Assembly (NCBI RefSeq): GCF_007421925.1 | Contig: NZ_QMDX01000004.1 | Span: forward strand, 62,001-126,000 | Direction of reading: 5' to 3' | DNA: 64,000 bases | Origin: Haloglomus irregulare | Lineage (GTDB): Archaea; Halobacteriota; Halobacteria; Halobacteriales; Haloarculaceae | In this document: positions 1 to 8,387 of the stretch, piece by piece | Position numbering within the stretch: position 1 is the stretch's first letter | How the letters are laid out: each line of letters opens with the position of its first letter | Notes under the pieces: model-generated | Databases searched by the model: none | What the model was told of the DNA's origin: nothing | What the model saw: the letters and a program-made list of their open reading frames with translations, nothing else | Made by a program: the position numbers and the translations under genes

Positions 1-6
1 TCACTA

Positions 7-34
7 CGCCCCATTGGGGCGGCGCGGACAAAAG
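7..34 (-). terminator. Possible terminator of the CBS/ParB gene
   Basis: Just downstream of the leftward CBS-domain gene is a run of four T (read on the minus strand, bases 34-31), then a perfect 6-bp stem with a 3-base loop at 7-21. Archaeal termination relies mainly on U-tracts, so the T-run is the more meaningful part. The first 44 bases hold no other feature. Confidence 0.3.
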
Positions 35-44
35 GCCGCCGCCC

Positions 45-851
45 TCAGCGCCCGGACTCCTGCAGCCGATGGGTGGTCTCGACGAGCGGGTGGTGTGCGT
101 AATCGACCTCCTGGATGTCGTCGATCTCGTGGAGGTCCTCCTTGCGGGCCGTCTCGGACATGCCGAGCTCGACCCGCTGGTCGAGCACGATGACGTAGGC
201 GTCCATCTCCTCGATATCGAGCTTGTGGGCGGCCTTCACGCGATGGTGGCCGTCGGCCAGCAGCAGCTCCCCGTCGTTGTCGATGACGACCAGCGGCTCG
301 GCGAGACCGTTCTCCAGCTCGTAGCTGCGCCCCTCCAGCTCGTCCGAGTACACCTTCGACTGGGTCGGGCGGAGCCCCTCCAGCCTCACGGTGCGGCGCT
401 CCTCCGTCGCGCCGACGCCGTGGATGTTCTGCAGGGTCCGCTTCAGCTTGTTGACCTTCCCGGGCGTGGCGCGCTCGATCTGCGAGCGGATGACGTCGGC
501 GTTGGAGATGATGCCGACGAGGTTGCCGGCGTCGTCGACCACGGGGAGTCGGTTGATGCCCGAGCGGAGGATGACGCGCGCGGCGTCCGTGATCTCCATC
601 TCCGGGTGCGCGACGACGAGGTCCCGGGTCATCAGCTTGAATACGGGGTCGTTATCGTCGGCGAGCAGCAGGTCGCGAGCGGCGACGAACCCCTCGACGT
701 GGCGCCCATCGCAGACCGGGACCCCCCCGTGGCCGTCGCTCTCGGCCATCTGGCGGGCGACGTCGGCCACCGTCTCGTCGGCCGAGACGGTCTCGACCTC
801 GCTGGTCATGTAGTCGCGAACCCGGGGCTTGCTCTCCCTGCCGTCTACCAT
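45..851 (-). CDS. CBS-pair protein with C-terminal ParB/sulfiredoxin-like domain
   Basis: This 268-residue soluble protein has two CBS motifs (about residues 10-62 and 72-127), which in this family bind adenine nucleotides and sense energy state. A ParB N-terminal-like domain follows at about 145-225 and includes the ADGHHRVKAA segment, a ParB/Srx-type nucleotide-binding motif. The combination recurs in haloarchaea but its substrate is not known to me. ATG start at 851. It is convergent with nothing visible to its left and lies 60 bases downstream of the DHH-phosphoesterase gene on the same strand. The domain call is firm and the cellular role is open. Confidence 0.8.
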   Translation of the reverse strand: MVDGRESKPRVRDYMTSEVETVSADETVADVARQMAESDGHGGVPVCDGRHVEGFVAARDLLLADDNDPVFKLMTRDLVVAHPEMEITDAARVILRSGINRLPVVDDAGNLVGIISNADVIRSQIERATPGKVNKLKRTLQNIHGVGATEERRTVRLEGLRPTQSKVYSDELEGRSYELENGLAEPLVVIDNDGELLLADGHHRVKAAHKLDIEEMDAYVIVLDQRVELGMSETARKEDLHEIDDIQEVDYAHHPLVETTHRLQESGR

Positions 852-911
852 CGTCCCTCCATCGGATGCGGGCGGGCAAAAGCGCTCCCCCCCGACCTGG
901 CCCGAGCGGGC

Positions 912-2441
912 CTACGTCCCGTCCGGCGACCCGTTCCCGCGGGGGTCACCACCGAACGGTGCGGTCGTCGAGCCGAGGTAGTCCCGGCCGTACATCACCC
1001 CGGTGGCGCGGTCCGGGTAGATGTCGAGCGCCTCGAGGAACCGGCCGTCGATGGCCTCGCGGAGGTCGTCCTCGGGGTCGTGGTCGACGCCCTCGGCCTC
1101 GTCGCTCTCGAACCGGACCGCGAGCGAGCCGACCGGCAACTGCGCGCCCGCCATGTCCGCGTGGCCGCCGGCGCTCCCGATCTGTCCGAAGGCGTCCCGG
1201 AGCACCTCGCCCAGGTCCAGGTCCGTCCCGCGGGCCCGCGCGGAGCCGTACACCATCTCGTCCGTGTAGCCGTAGACGAACGTCGTGGTGACATCCTTGA
1301 GGTCGAGCAGCGTGTCGGCGGCCTGTGCGAGGGCGTCGCGGTCGCCCGTCCGCCCGATGCAGGAGACGACGACCTGCCCGTGGACCTCCCGCCTGCCGAT
1401 GGCCCGGCCGATGCAGTCCAGGGTCTCCATGCTCACGCTCGGCGACTCGATGCGTTCCAGCACGTCCCCGTCGACGTGCGGGACCAGCGTGGCGGCCGCC
1501 CGGAAGTCCTCGATGGAGACCTCGCGCGAGAAGTCGCGGGTGTCGACGCGGATGCCGAACAGGAGGCCGGTGGCGACCGCCGTCGTCGGCTCGACGGTGA
1601 ACCCCTCCAGATAGCCGGTGAGGAGGGTGCTCGTCGCACCCACGTCGCTCCGGAGGTCGACGAACGACGCCTCCACGGCCCCCCGCGGCGGATGGTGGTC
1701 GATGACCACGTCGACCGGCGTTCCGGGCGGGAGCTGGTCGTTGACGCCGGGTCGGGAGTGGTCGACCAGCGCGAACCCGCCGTACGTCTCCCGCGGGTCC
1801 GCCTCGGCCTCCAGGTTCACCAGGTCGTAGTCGAGCAGGTTGACCAGCGCGCGGTTCTCCTGATGGTTGATAGCCCCGTAGTAGCAGGCGTCGGCCGTCA
1901 CCCCCGCCCGCTCGGCGAGAGTGCACAGCGCGACCGCCGACGCGATGGCGTCCGGGTCCGGGTTGTCGTGCATGACGACCGCCAGCCGGCCGTCGACGTC
2001 CGCGAGGACGCGGTTGAGTCGCCGGAGCCGATACCCCTCGTCGCCGACGCGACTCAGCAGGGCTTCGGCGACGGCCGCGCCGGGGTCGACGGTCCGGTCG
2101 GCGAGGGCCGTGAGCGCCCGCCGGTCCGCGGGCGTCGCGTCGAGACCGGTGTAGGACAGCAGGAACGCGTCGGGGTATGCCTCCCGGGCAGCCTCGGTGA
2201 TGGCCCTGTTGCGGGCTGGGTCCGGCCCCCCGACGACGATGCTGTCGACGCGGCCCGCACGGGCCCGGATGGCGCCGGGGTCGGTCGGGTCGGCCGTCTC
2301 GGCGGCGACACCCCCCTGTCGGAACGACGCCACCCGGGACTCGTCGTCGGTGAGGACGAGCAGGTCGTCCCGGCCCTCGCCGGCGGCGGCGGCGAGTTTC
2401 CGGCCGACGGAACCACCACCAAGCACCAGCCGGAACGTCAT
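912..2441 (-). CDS. TrkA-N / DHH-DHHA1 phosphoesterase
   Basis: The protein has 509 residues. The N-terminus (1-120) is a Rossmann-like TrkA-N/RCK fold with the glycine motif LVLGGGSVGRK. The middle is a DHH phosphoesterase domain with the metal motifs DNPDPDAIAS (near 160) and VIDHHPPRG (near 245), followed by a DHHA1 domain with GSAGGHADMAGA (near 420). Members of the wider family hydrolyse nanoRNA, pAp or cyclic dinucleotides such as c-di-AMP. A dacZ diadenylate cyclase lies 40 kb away, so c-di-AMP or a related nucleotide is a reasonable but unproven substrate. The RCK domain suggests ligand control. ATG start at 2441. Confidence 0.85.
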   Translation of the reverse strand: MTFRLVLGGGSVGRKLAAAAGEGRDDLLVLTDDESRVASFRQGGVAAETADPTDPGAIRARAGRVDSIVVGGPDPARNRAITEAAREAYPDAFLLSYTGLDATPADRRALTALADRTVDPGAAVAEALLSRVGDEGYRLRRLNRVLADVDGRLAVVMHDNPDPDAIASAVALCTLAERAGVTADACYYGAINHQENRALVNLLDYDLVNLEAEADPRETYGGFALVDHSRPGVNDQLPPGTPVDVVIDHHPPRGAVEASFVDLRSDVGATSTLLTGYLEGFTVEPTTAVATGLLFGIRVDTRDFSREVSIEDFRAAATLVPHVDGDVLERIESPSVSMETLDCIGRAIGRREVHGQVVVSCIGRTGDRDALAQAADTLLDLKDVTTTFVYGYTDEMVYGSARARGTDLDLGEVLRDAFGQIGSAGGHADMAGAQLPVGSLAVRFESDEAEGVDHDPEDDLREAIDGRFLEALDIYPDRATGVMYGRDYLGSTTAPFGGDPRGNGSPDGT

Positions 2442-2569
2442 ACTCGGAGGCTGTGTGGCCAGGCGGTAAAGTCCACCGTCAGGGCGGCGCGGGCCAGTCC
2501 GTTCGTGCGGCTGTCGCCCTCCAGCCGGAGAGCGAACCGACTAAGAGCGCGACCGTCGACGCCGAGGAC

Positions 2570-3283
2570 ATGCGCGCCCAGCCCCGCTTCGTCGGCCGTA
2601 TCGGCGTCGCGGACGCGGTGACCGTGGCCAACGCGGCGCTCGGATTCGCCGCCGCGGCGGTCGCCGCGGTCGACCCGGCGCTGGCCGCCCGCCTGCTGCT
2701 TCTGGCCGCCATCGCCGACGGGCTCGACGGGGTGCTGGCCCGCCGCTACGGCGGGACGGAGGTGGGGCAGGTGCTCGATTCGCTGGCGGACGTGGCCTCC
2801 TTCGCCGTCGCCCCCGCGGTGTTCGTCTTCGCCGTCGCGCGGGCCGAGTGGGGGGTCGCCGCCGACGGGGCCGGCGTCGCCGCGCTGCTACTCCCGGGGC
2901 TGTTCGTCGCCGCCGCCGTCCTCCGACTGGGCCTGTACACCGCCGAGGACCTGAACGGCGCGACGACCGAGGGCGTCCAGACGACGCTCGCGGGGACGCT
3001 CCTGGCGGCGGGCTATCTCGCCGGACTGAGCCCGCTGGCGACCGCGCTCGGGACCTCCGTCGCGACCGTCCTGCTCTGTGCGACCGGACTGTTCGTCTAC
3101 CTGATGCTCGCGCCCGTCACGTATCCGGAGCTGTTCGCCCGCGACGCGCTGGTGCTGGGCGGACTCCAGGCGCTCGCGGTGTTTGCCCCCGACGTCCTCA
3201 GCGGTGTCTTCCCCCGGAGCCTGCTGCTGGCGGCGCTCGCCTACCTCGTCCTGGCCCCGCGGTTCTACTGGCGCGACGACTGA
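2570..3283 (+). CDS. pssA: CDP-alcohol phosphatidyltransferase, probable archaetidylserine synthase
   Basis: This integral membrane enzyme should move an archaeal lipid from its CDP form onto an alcohol, most likely L-serine. The 237-residue protein carries the family signature as DGVLAR, a spacer, then G-x3-D-x3-D in GQVLDSLAD, within about six hydrophobic segments. The start was set at the ATG at 2570, because an upstream in-frame start would add 39 non-conserved residues. The N-terminus starting RAQPRFVGRIGVADAVTVAN resembles the haloarchaeal PssA needed for archaeosortase substrates and archaetidylethanolamine synthesis. Serine specificity is inferred by resemblance, and inositol or glycerol acceptors cannot be excluded. 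Confidence 0.72.
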   Translation: MRAQPRFVGRIGVADAVTVANAALGFAAAAVAAVDPALAARLLLLAAIADGLDGVLARRYGGTEVGQVLDSLADVASFAVAPAVFVFAVARAEWGVAADGAGVAALLLPGLFVAAAVLRLGLYTAEDLNGATTEGVQTTLAGTLLAAGYLAGLSPLATALGTSVATVLLCATGLFVYLMLAPVTYPELFARDALVLGGLQALAVFAPDVLSGVFPRSLLLAALAYLVLAPRFYWRDD

Positions 3284-3309
3284 CTGCCGTGCGGGCGGAA
3301 CGGAAACGC

Positions 3310-3317
3310 CTTTACCC
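3310..3317 (+). promoter_or_regulatory. TATA-like box for HEAT-repeat gene
   Basis: CTTTACCC preceded by GAAACG (BRE-like) lies 28 bases before the ATG at 3338, which fits a leaderless haloarchaeal promoter. Confidence 0.45.
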
Positions 3318-3337
3318 CGAATGGACAACGAACGCCC

Positions 3338-4639
3338 ATGAGCGACGAGGACGCGCCCGACGACGCCGACTCCGAGGCAGCGGAGGACGCGCTCGCGGTC
3401 GACGTCGACGCCGACGAACTGGACGAGCGGCTGGACGGGGTCGCCGAATCCCTGGAGGCCGCCGCGACCGAGGCCGACCTCGATGCGGTCGCGGCCGACC
3501 TGGACGACGTGGCCGGGACGGTGGAGGCCGCGGACCTGCCGGAACCGGACGAGGACGCCGAGGACGCCGAGGACCCGCGTGCCGACCTGGAGGCGCGCAT
3601 CGAGGCCCTCCGCGGTGACCTGGAGGAGGCCCGCGGCCCGTACGCCGAGGACGTCGTCGCGGCCGTCGAGGAGGCACAGGGGACCCTGACCGACGCCGAG
3701 TGGACCGACCGCGGCGAGTCCGAGGCCGCCGAGGCCGTCGCGACCTTCCTGGCCGCCGTCGAGGAGGCCGACGTGGCAGTCGACGCCGACGCCGGTGACA
3801 CGCCGGACGCGGCCGTCGAGGCGCTCGAGGCCGCCGCCGCGGCCATCGGCGACGCCGGGTTCGACCCCGACGACGACGCGGAGCCGATCGCCGCGCTGGT
3901 CGAGGCCGCCGACGCGCTGACGTCGGCCCTCGACGACGCCGAGGTCTGGGACGACCTCTCCGTCCGGCAGAAGATGACCGCCGAGGGGTTCTACGACCGC
4001 CTCACCTCCGAGAACCGGAAGGACTTCCCGCCGGAGCTCAGCGTCGTCCGCATCGCCGAGCGCGAGAACAACCCCGAGCGCGTCCTGATAGCGCTTGACT
4101 ACCTCACCAGCGAGTTCATGGAGTCGAACTGCATCGAGGCGCTCCGCCGGATGGGCTCGCCGGAGGCCTTCGACGCGATGCACGAGCGCGCCCGGAAGCG
4201 GGACCGCTCGGCCATCGAGGTGCTCGGCAAGATCGCCGACGACCGCGCGGTCGACACGCTGCTCGAGTTCATCCAGGACGAGTCCAACCCGCCGCTCCAG
4301 CGGACGACGCTGCGCGCGCTCGGCGAGATCGGCAGCGAGGAGGCGACCCAGGATGTGGCCGATCGGCTCGTCGCCGAGGACCCCGGCGTCCGGGCCCGCG
4401 CTGCCCGCGCGCTCGGCATGATCGGCGACCCCCGTGCCATCGACCCGCTGGCCAACCGTATCACCGACGACGACGACGACTCCGTCCGGGCGGCCGCCGT
4501 CTGGGCGCTCAACCGTATCGGCACCGAGCGAGCCCTCGAGTCGGCCGCCGCCTACGCCGACGACCGTTCGTTCATCGTTCAGGACGAGGCCGAGAGCGCG
4601 GCCGAGGCGCTGGGGAAGCGGCAGAAGACGCGCGCCTGA
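3338..4639 (+). CDS. HEAT-repeat (PBS-lyase type) scaffold protein with acidic N-terminus
   Basis: This soluble 433-residue protein starts with about 200 very acidic, Ala/Asp/Glu-rich residues that probably form coiled or extended helices. About six HEAT repeats follow at 225-433, for example ALRALGEIGSEEATQDVADR and AARALGMIGDPRAIDPLANR. HEAT repeats are protein-protein interaction scaffolds and no catalytic motif is visible. It appears monocistronic with a leaderless promoter. Its partner is unknown. Confidence 0.8.
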   Translation: MSDEDAPDDADSEAAEDALAVDVDADELDERLDGVAESLEAAATEADLDAVAADLDDVAGTVEAADLPEPDEDAEDAEDPRADLEARIEALRGDLEEARGPYAEDVVAAVEEAQGTLTDAEWTDRGESEAAEAVATFLAAVEEADVAVDADAGDTPDAAVEALEAAAAAIGDAGFDPDDDAEPIAALVEAADALTSALDDAEVWDDLSVRQKMTAEGFYDRLTSENRKDFPPELSVVRIAERENNPERVLIALDYLTSEFMESNCIEALRRMGSPEAFDAMHERARKRDRSAIEVLGKIADDRAVDTLLEFIQDESNPPLQRTTLRALGEIGSEEATQDVADRLVAEDPGVRARAARALGMIGDPRAIDPLANRITDDDDDSVRAAAVWALNRIGTERALESAAAYADDRSFIVQDEAESAAEALGKRQKTRA

Positions 4640-4774
4640 GCCCCGGAACCTAGCTGTTTCCCCCGTAACTCCGACTCCTGCCGGATGTCCTCGGAGTTTC
4701 CCGGTTACGAGGGGCTACCATCACGAACGGTTCCGGCCCGTAGCTTCAAGTGGGATACCGGGACCAGACCCCCC

Positions 4775-6433
4775 GTGTCGGCTCCACGGCCCGAACTCGT
4801 CGTCGCGACGCTGCTTGCCCTCGCGGCAGTCGTGCCGTTCGCCCCAGCGGCCGGCGGGGCCGTCGGTCCGGAGGCCGAGTTCGTCCGGGCAGTCCCGAAC
4901 CCGGTCGCGCCGGAGGACCGCGGCGAGTCGGTGACGCTGTCGGCCCCGCCCGACAGCGACCTCGGACGGTTCGCGCTCGACGACGGCGAGCAGCGCGTGA
5001 CGCTCCCGAACCGGACCGTCGGCGGTCGAGTCACCCTGACGACCGACCCGGCGGCCGTGCGTAACCGGACGGACACGGCGGCGGTCGGAACGGTCGTCCG
5101 GACGCCGCTCCCGGCCCTCGCCAACGGCGGCGAGGAACTGCGGCTGCTCGTCGACGGCGTCGTCGTGGACTCGCTACGCTACCGGGGTGCCCCGAAGGGG
5201 GAGGTCTACCGACCCGACACCGGCGCGTTCCGACCGGTCGGCGCGACCGCGTTCCCGGTCCGGGGGAGTCAGGGTGGTACTGCACGGGCGTTCGTCCTGC
5301 CCGACGCCCCCGGGCCGCCGGTCGAGGCGCTCCGGAGTGCCGACGAGCGACTGCTACTGGCCGGCTACACGCTGAGCTCCGAGCGTGTCGCGGATGCGCT
5401 CGTCGGAGCCGCCGAGCGCGGCGTCCGCGTGGCGGTGCTGGTCGACGGGGCGCCGGTCGGCGGGCTCTCCCGGCGCGAGGCCCGGACGCTGGATCGGCTG
5501 GTCACCGCTGGCGTGACCGTCCGGCTAGTCGGCGGGCCGCGCGCCCGGTACGCCTTCCACCACGCGAAGTACGCCGTCACGGACGACCGGGCGGTCGTGC
5601 TGACCGAGAACTGGAAGCCGTCCGGCACCGGCGGGAACGGCTCGCGTGGTTGGGGGGTGACCGTCCGGAACGGGGGGACCGCCGACGAGCTGGCGCGCAC
5701 CTTCCGGGCGGACTTCGAGGGGCGTGGCGCGCGACCGTGGGCTGCGGTCCGAGCCGATCACGAGGGTTACGAGCCCGGGGACCCGGCCAACGGCTCGTAC
5801 CCGACCCGCTTCCGGCCGCGAGACGTCGAGGTCGACCGCGTCCGACTGCTGGTCGCGCCGGACAACGCCGAGCGAGCGGTCATCGCGCACATCGACCGGG
5901 CGAACGAGTCCGTCCGCGTGCTCCAGGCCACCGCCGGCGGCCCGGACCAGCCGTTCGTCCGGGCACTGGTCCGAGCGGCCCGCCGCGGTGTGGCGGTCCG
6001 GGTGCTGCTCAACGGTGCCTGGTACGCCCGCGAGGGGAACCGCGCCGTCGTCCGGGCGCTGAACGACCGGGCCGCCCGCGAGGGGCTGGACCTGACGGCG
6101 AAGCTCGCCGACCCCCGGGGCCGGTACGGCACCGTCCATGCGAAGGGGCTCGTTGTGGACGGCGAGACGGCGGTCCTCGGCAGTCTCAACTGGAACAACC
6201 ACTCCGCCCGGGAGAACCGGGAGGTCGTCCTCGCGCTGCGGAGCGACGGCGCGGCCCGCTACTTCGGCCGCGTCTTCGAGGCCGACTGGCGGGGCGGGGC
6301 CTGGCGGGTCCCCGCCGGGCTTCTGGTCGCACTGCTGGTCGCCCTGGCCGTGGCGCTGTGGCTGGGGCGCCGTATCGAGTTCGAGGCGAGAGACGACGGC
6401 GAGACCTCCGCGCCGGAACGGGTCGGCTGGTGA
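4775..6433 (+). CDS. Secreted, membrane-anchored phospholipase D-like protein with lamin-tail-like N-domain
   Basis: The protein has 552 residues from a GTG at 4775. It has a signal peptide (about 1-30, ending AAGGAVG), a beta-rich domain at 30-150 that looks like a lamin-tail/LTD fold (NPVAPEDRGESVTLS, then LDDGEQRVTLPN), then two PLD modules. The first HKD motif is HHAKYAVTDD (near 261). The second is HAKGLVVDGETAVLGSLNWN (near 453), a textbook HxKxxxxD...GSxN. A C-terminal TM segment ends in an acidic tail. It is likely a phosphodiesterase acting outside the cell on lipid or nucleic acid. An in-frame ATG at 4685 adds 30 residues without family support. Confidence 0.82.
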   Translation: MSAPRPELVVATLLALAAVVPFAPAAGGAVGPEAEFVRAVPNPVAPEDRGESVTLSAPPDSDLGRFALDDGEQRVTLPNRTVGGRVTLTTDPAAVRNRTDTAAVGTVVRTPLPALANGGEELRLLVDGVVVDSLRYRGAPKGEVYRPDTGAFRPVGATAFPVRGSQGGTARAFVLPDAPGPPVEALRSADERLLLAGYTLSSERVADALVGAAERGVRVAVLVDGAPVGGLSRREARTLDRLVTAGVTVRLVGGPRARYAFHHAKYAVTDDRAVVLTENWKPSGTGGNGSRGWGVTVRNGGTADELARTFRADFEGRGARPWAAVRADHEGYEPGDPANGSYPTRFRPRDVEVDRVRLLVAPDNAERAVIAHIDRANESVRVLQATAGGPDQPFVRALVRAARRGVAVRVLLNGAWYAREGNRAVVRALNDRAAREGLDLTAKLADPRGRYGTVHAKGLVVDGETAVLGSLNWNNHSARENREVVLALRSDGAARYFGRVFEADWRGGAWRVPAGLLVALLVALAVALWLGRRIEFEARDDGETSAPERVGW

Positions 6434-6437
6434 CGGC

Positions 6438-6569
6438 TCAGATGGCGAGGAAGACCAGGTACGGGACGACGAACAGGAGGATGAACATCGCCACCAGGAT
6501 GACCGTGTAACTGACGAGCGTCCCGGCGGCGGTGAACCAACTCGGGTGGTCGAACTGCTCCAAGTCCAT
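6438..6569 (-). CDS. 43-residue single-pass membrane microprotein
   Basis: A short gene with an ATG at 6569 and a TGA at 6438-6440 encodes 43 residues. It starts MDLEQFDHPSWFT and continues with one long hydrophobic helix (VSYTVILVAMFILLFVV) ending in AI. Acidic N-terminus, one membrane span and codon bias like neighbouring genes argue that it is real. It converges with the PLD gene, with 4 bases between the stops. Such tiny TM proteins are common in haloarchaea, often as partners of larger membrane complexes. Function unknown. Confidence 0.6.
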   Translation of the reverse strand: MDLEQFDHPSWFTAAGTLVSYTVILVAMFILLFVVPYLVFLAI

Positions 6570-6957
6570 ACCTTCCCGTGCGTGTGTGCACGCTTCAACC
6601 TACCGCCTCGGGGTCATTCCGCGGCTCAGGGCCTCGATAGGGCGTGGCTCTCGACCCCGCCCTCGCGGTCGCCGTTCCGTTCCCCCCTGTGTCCGTGGTC
6701 GTTCCCGTCTCCGGGACCGTGACGGGTAGCCGTCTGCTGTTCTCCGTGATGCGCGTAGTCTGATGGAAACGGGCCGTGTTCGGATCACTAGCCAGCGATT
6801 CGTTTCAACGGTCGTGCTGAACAGGGAGCACGGAGTCAGCGGACTGGGTAGGCTATGATATGCATGGGGAATGCCGGGGCTTCAGGCATGAAGCAGGTTC
6901 GACAACCCGTTCCACATCCGGGTCCAGCAGCACGAGACGGGGATAGAACGGAAGCCA
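6570..6957. other. Gene-free, lower-GC intergenic stretch with a hairpin
   Basis: No credible gene is seen here. Base composition is more AT-rich than the flanks. A perfect hairpin lies at 6879-6894 (GCTTCA, GGCA loop, TGAAGC) inside a segment reading ATGCCGGGGCTTCAGGCAT. Such a GC-rich hairpin could be the scar of an IS200/IS605-type end, but no transposase remains, so this is only a possibility. Confidence 0.4.
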
Positions 6958-7248
6958 TCAGTCAGTGAAGAGAACCAGTCCACCCCCGACAGCAACGAGT
7001 CCAACCGGAGTGAGGACTGCCGGAAGCGGGATACTACATTCGTTCACTCCGTCAGGTGTGCACAGTAGGCTCGAACCCTGGACTCCGATGATACTGACCT
7101 CCTGTCCTTGTCCCTCCGGGACACCGACATCAGTACAACCACCGAACAGCATGCCGGGGAAAGCCACGACCTGTGCGAGGCCAATAGCCAATCCGACAGC
7201 GAACAGAGCGCCGCCCAGGCGTTTCCGTCGTTCGAGTACGGCAGTCAT
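6958..7248 (-). CDS. Small two-helix membrane protein, function unknown
   Basis: The protein has 96 residues from the ATG at 7248. It has a basic N-terminus (VLERRKRLG), a TM helix (LFAVGLAIGLAQVVAFP), an exposed middle with two cysteines (FGGCTDV and LLCTPDG) that could form a disulfide, and a second TM helix (LTPVGLVAVGGGLVLF). The start at 7281 would add 11 polar residues. It lies in the lower-GC stretch, so it may be strain-specific. I do not recognise the family. Confidence 0.5.
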   Translation of the reverse strand: MTAVLERRKRLGGALFAVGLAIGLAQVVAFPGMLFGGCTDVGVPEGQGQEVSIIGVQGSSLLCTPDGVNECSIPLPAVLTPVGLVAVGGGLVLFTD

Positions 7249-7486
7249 CACTTGTTGGTTTCCCCGGCCCCATGATAACAACGAGGTAGGGTCAAACGGA
7301 TCCAGTACCTACCTCGGACACCGCATCGACCGGCCCTCTTCGCCCGTGATCCGGGCGGACCGTCGTGCAGGATTCGCGCTCTGCAGCCAGCGGAGGGCTC
7401 CCGTCATCGCCCGAGGGTTGCAACGGAGCCCTGAAACGGTATCCGAACCCCCCATGGCGGATACCGGAGCGACAGTGAGGGGGTAG

Positions 7487-7800
7487 TCACCCCCACGGAT
7501 GTCGTGCCGGTGCGTGGTTGGGATCCGGTTCACGCATACGCTCCAGGAGGACCCGATGGCGTCGCCGCCGATGTCCAGCCGGGTCGCGGGGTCTGCAGAG
7601 CTGGTCCTCCCCGCGGTCGCGGACCGCGCGGGTGACAGGCCCGGCCGCCGAACACCGCCACTCGGTCCCCTCGTCGACCCCGACCCCTTCGCCCGTCCCG
7701 ATGACGGTGCCCGCGACCTGGACCAGGGGCCCTCCGGCCCCGGCTCCGGGGTGCGGCACGTCCTCGACCCGGAGTCCCTCGCCGGAGTGGGAGCGTGCGG
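7487..7800 (-). pseudogene. Probable decayed fragment of an HtrA/trypsin-like serine protease
   Basis: Read leftward, one frame gives EDVPHPGAGAGGPLVQVAG followed by TVIGTGEGVGVDEG and, further on, SAAGPVTRAVRDRGED. Haloarchaeal HtrA proteases have a segment of the form DAPVNPGNSGGPLV..L.G.VVG followed by FAVSAALTRRVVP, so two conserved blocks appear in order. The catalytic Ser in GNSGGP would be Ala (GAGAGGP) and the frame is not open on either side. No start, His or Asp regions remain. Homology is by eye only. Chance similarity in GC-rich sequence remains possible. Confidence 0.33.
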
Positions 7801-7858
7801 CTCACATGGGCTGCGGTCGCCCCCGGAGTAAAACACCGGTCCGGGTCGTGGCGGCCGG

Positions 7859-8344
7859 TCACCCCTCGACCCGTCGGTCGGTGGCGTTCTCGGTCACGCG
7901 GTAGCGGGCCGTCCGAGAGCCCCAGTCCGCATGTAACACGGTCCCCGTGACGGTCCCCGACGCGGTGCCCCGGGTGTTCGAGTAGCCGGTGCAGGTGACG
8001 ACAGTCGCGTAGCCGGACGACCGCTTCGTCACGGAATCGACAGTGCAGTCGACCGACACCTCGCTCCCCGCGCCGTACCAGAGACTGTTGTAGACGTAGC
8101 GGTACTCGACGGTGCGGGTGTAGTCACGAACGCTCGATCCGTTCAGGGGAGTCGGGCGCTCCGGGAGCTCCTTCGGCCCGTCGGGGAAGTCGATGGCGTA
8201 GCCGGGGAACGGCGTTGCCGCGGTGGGCCCCGGGGAGGCCGGGCTCTCGCCGGACGGGCCGTCGCTGCCGAGCGGCGTGCCGACGCAACCCGCCGTGAGG
8301 ACGAGCACGACCGTCAGGAGGTAGAGGGCACGTCTGGGGGACAC
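7859..8344 (-). CDS. Secreted lipoprotein, function unknown
   Basis: The protein has 161 residues from a GTG at 8344. The start is PRRALYLLTVVLVLTAGC, a signal peptide with a lipobox (LTAGC), so the mature protein should be lipid-anchored at the outer face of the membrane. A Ser/Pro/Gly-rich linker follows, then a domain (about 65-161) with beta-strand patterning (RDYTRTVEYRYVYNSLWYG) and two cysteines (VDCTVDSV and VVTCTGYS). A TTG at 8371 is a weaker start. The gene ends 16 bases from the TPP-enzyme stop on the same strand, so they may be cotranscribed. Confidence 0.62.
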   Translation of the reverse strand: MSPRRALYLLTVVLVLTAGCVGTPLGSDGPSGESPASPGPTAATPFPGYAIDFPDGPKELPERPTPLNGSSVRDYTRTVEYRYVYNSLWYGAGSEVSVDCTVDSVTKRSSGYATVVTCTGYSNTRGTASGTVTGTVLHADWGSRTARYRVTENATDRRVEG

Positions 8345-8387
8345 GTCCGGGGCCGGACGCGAGAACGGCAAGTGTCTTGCCCCGGCC

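Noticed and set aside
69-2621. 850-codon open frame on the plus strand
   Set aside because: It is the antisense shadow of the CBS and DHH genes. Its product is Val/Arg/Pro-rich without domains. Long antisense frames are usual at such GC content.
6860-6900. Hairpin as the end of an IS200/IS605 element
   Set aside because: No TnpA or TnpB fragment within 5 kb on either side, so it is only noted as a hairpin.
7309-7836. 175-codon minus-strand frame as an intact gene
   Set aside because: The product is Ser/Arg/Pro-rich and another frame of the same strand holds the HtrA-like blocks, so this is not the coding frame.
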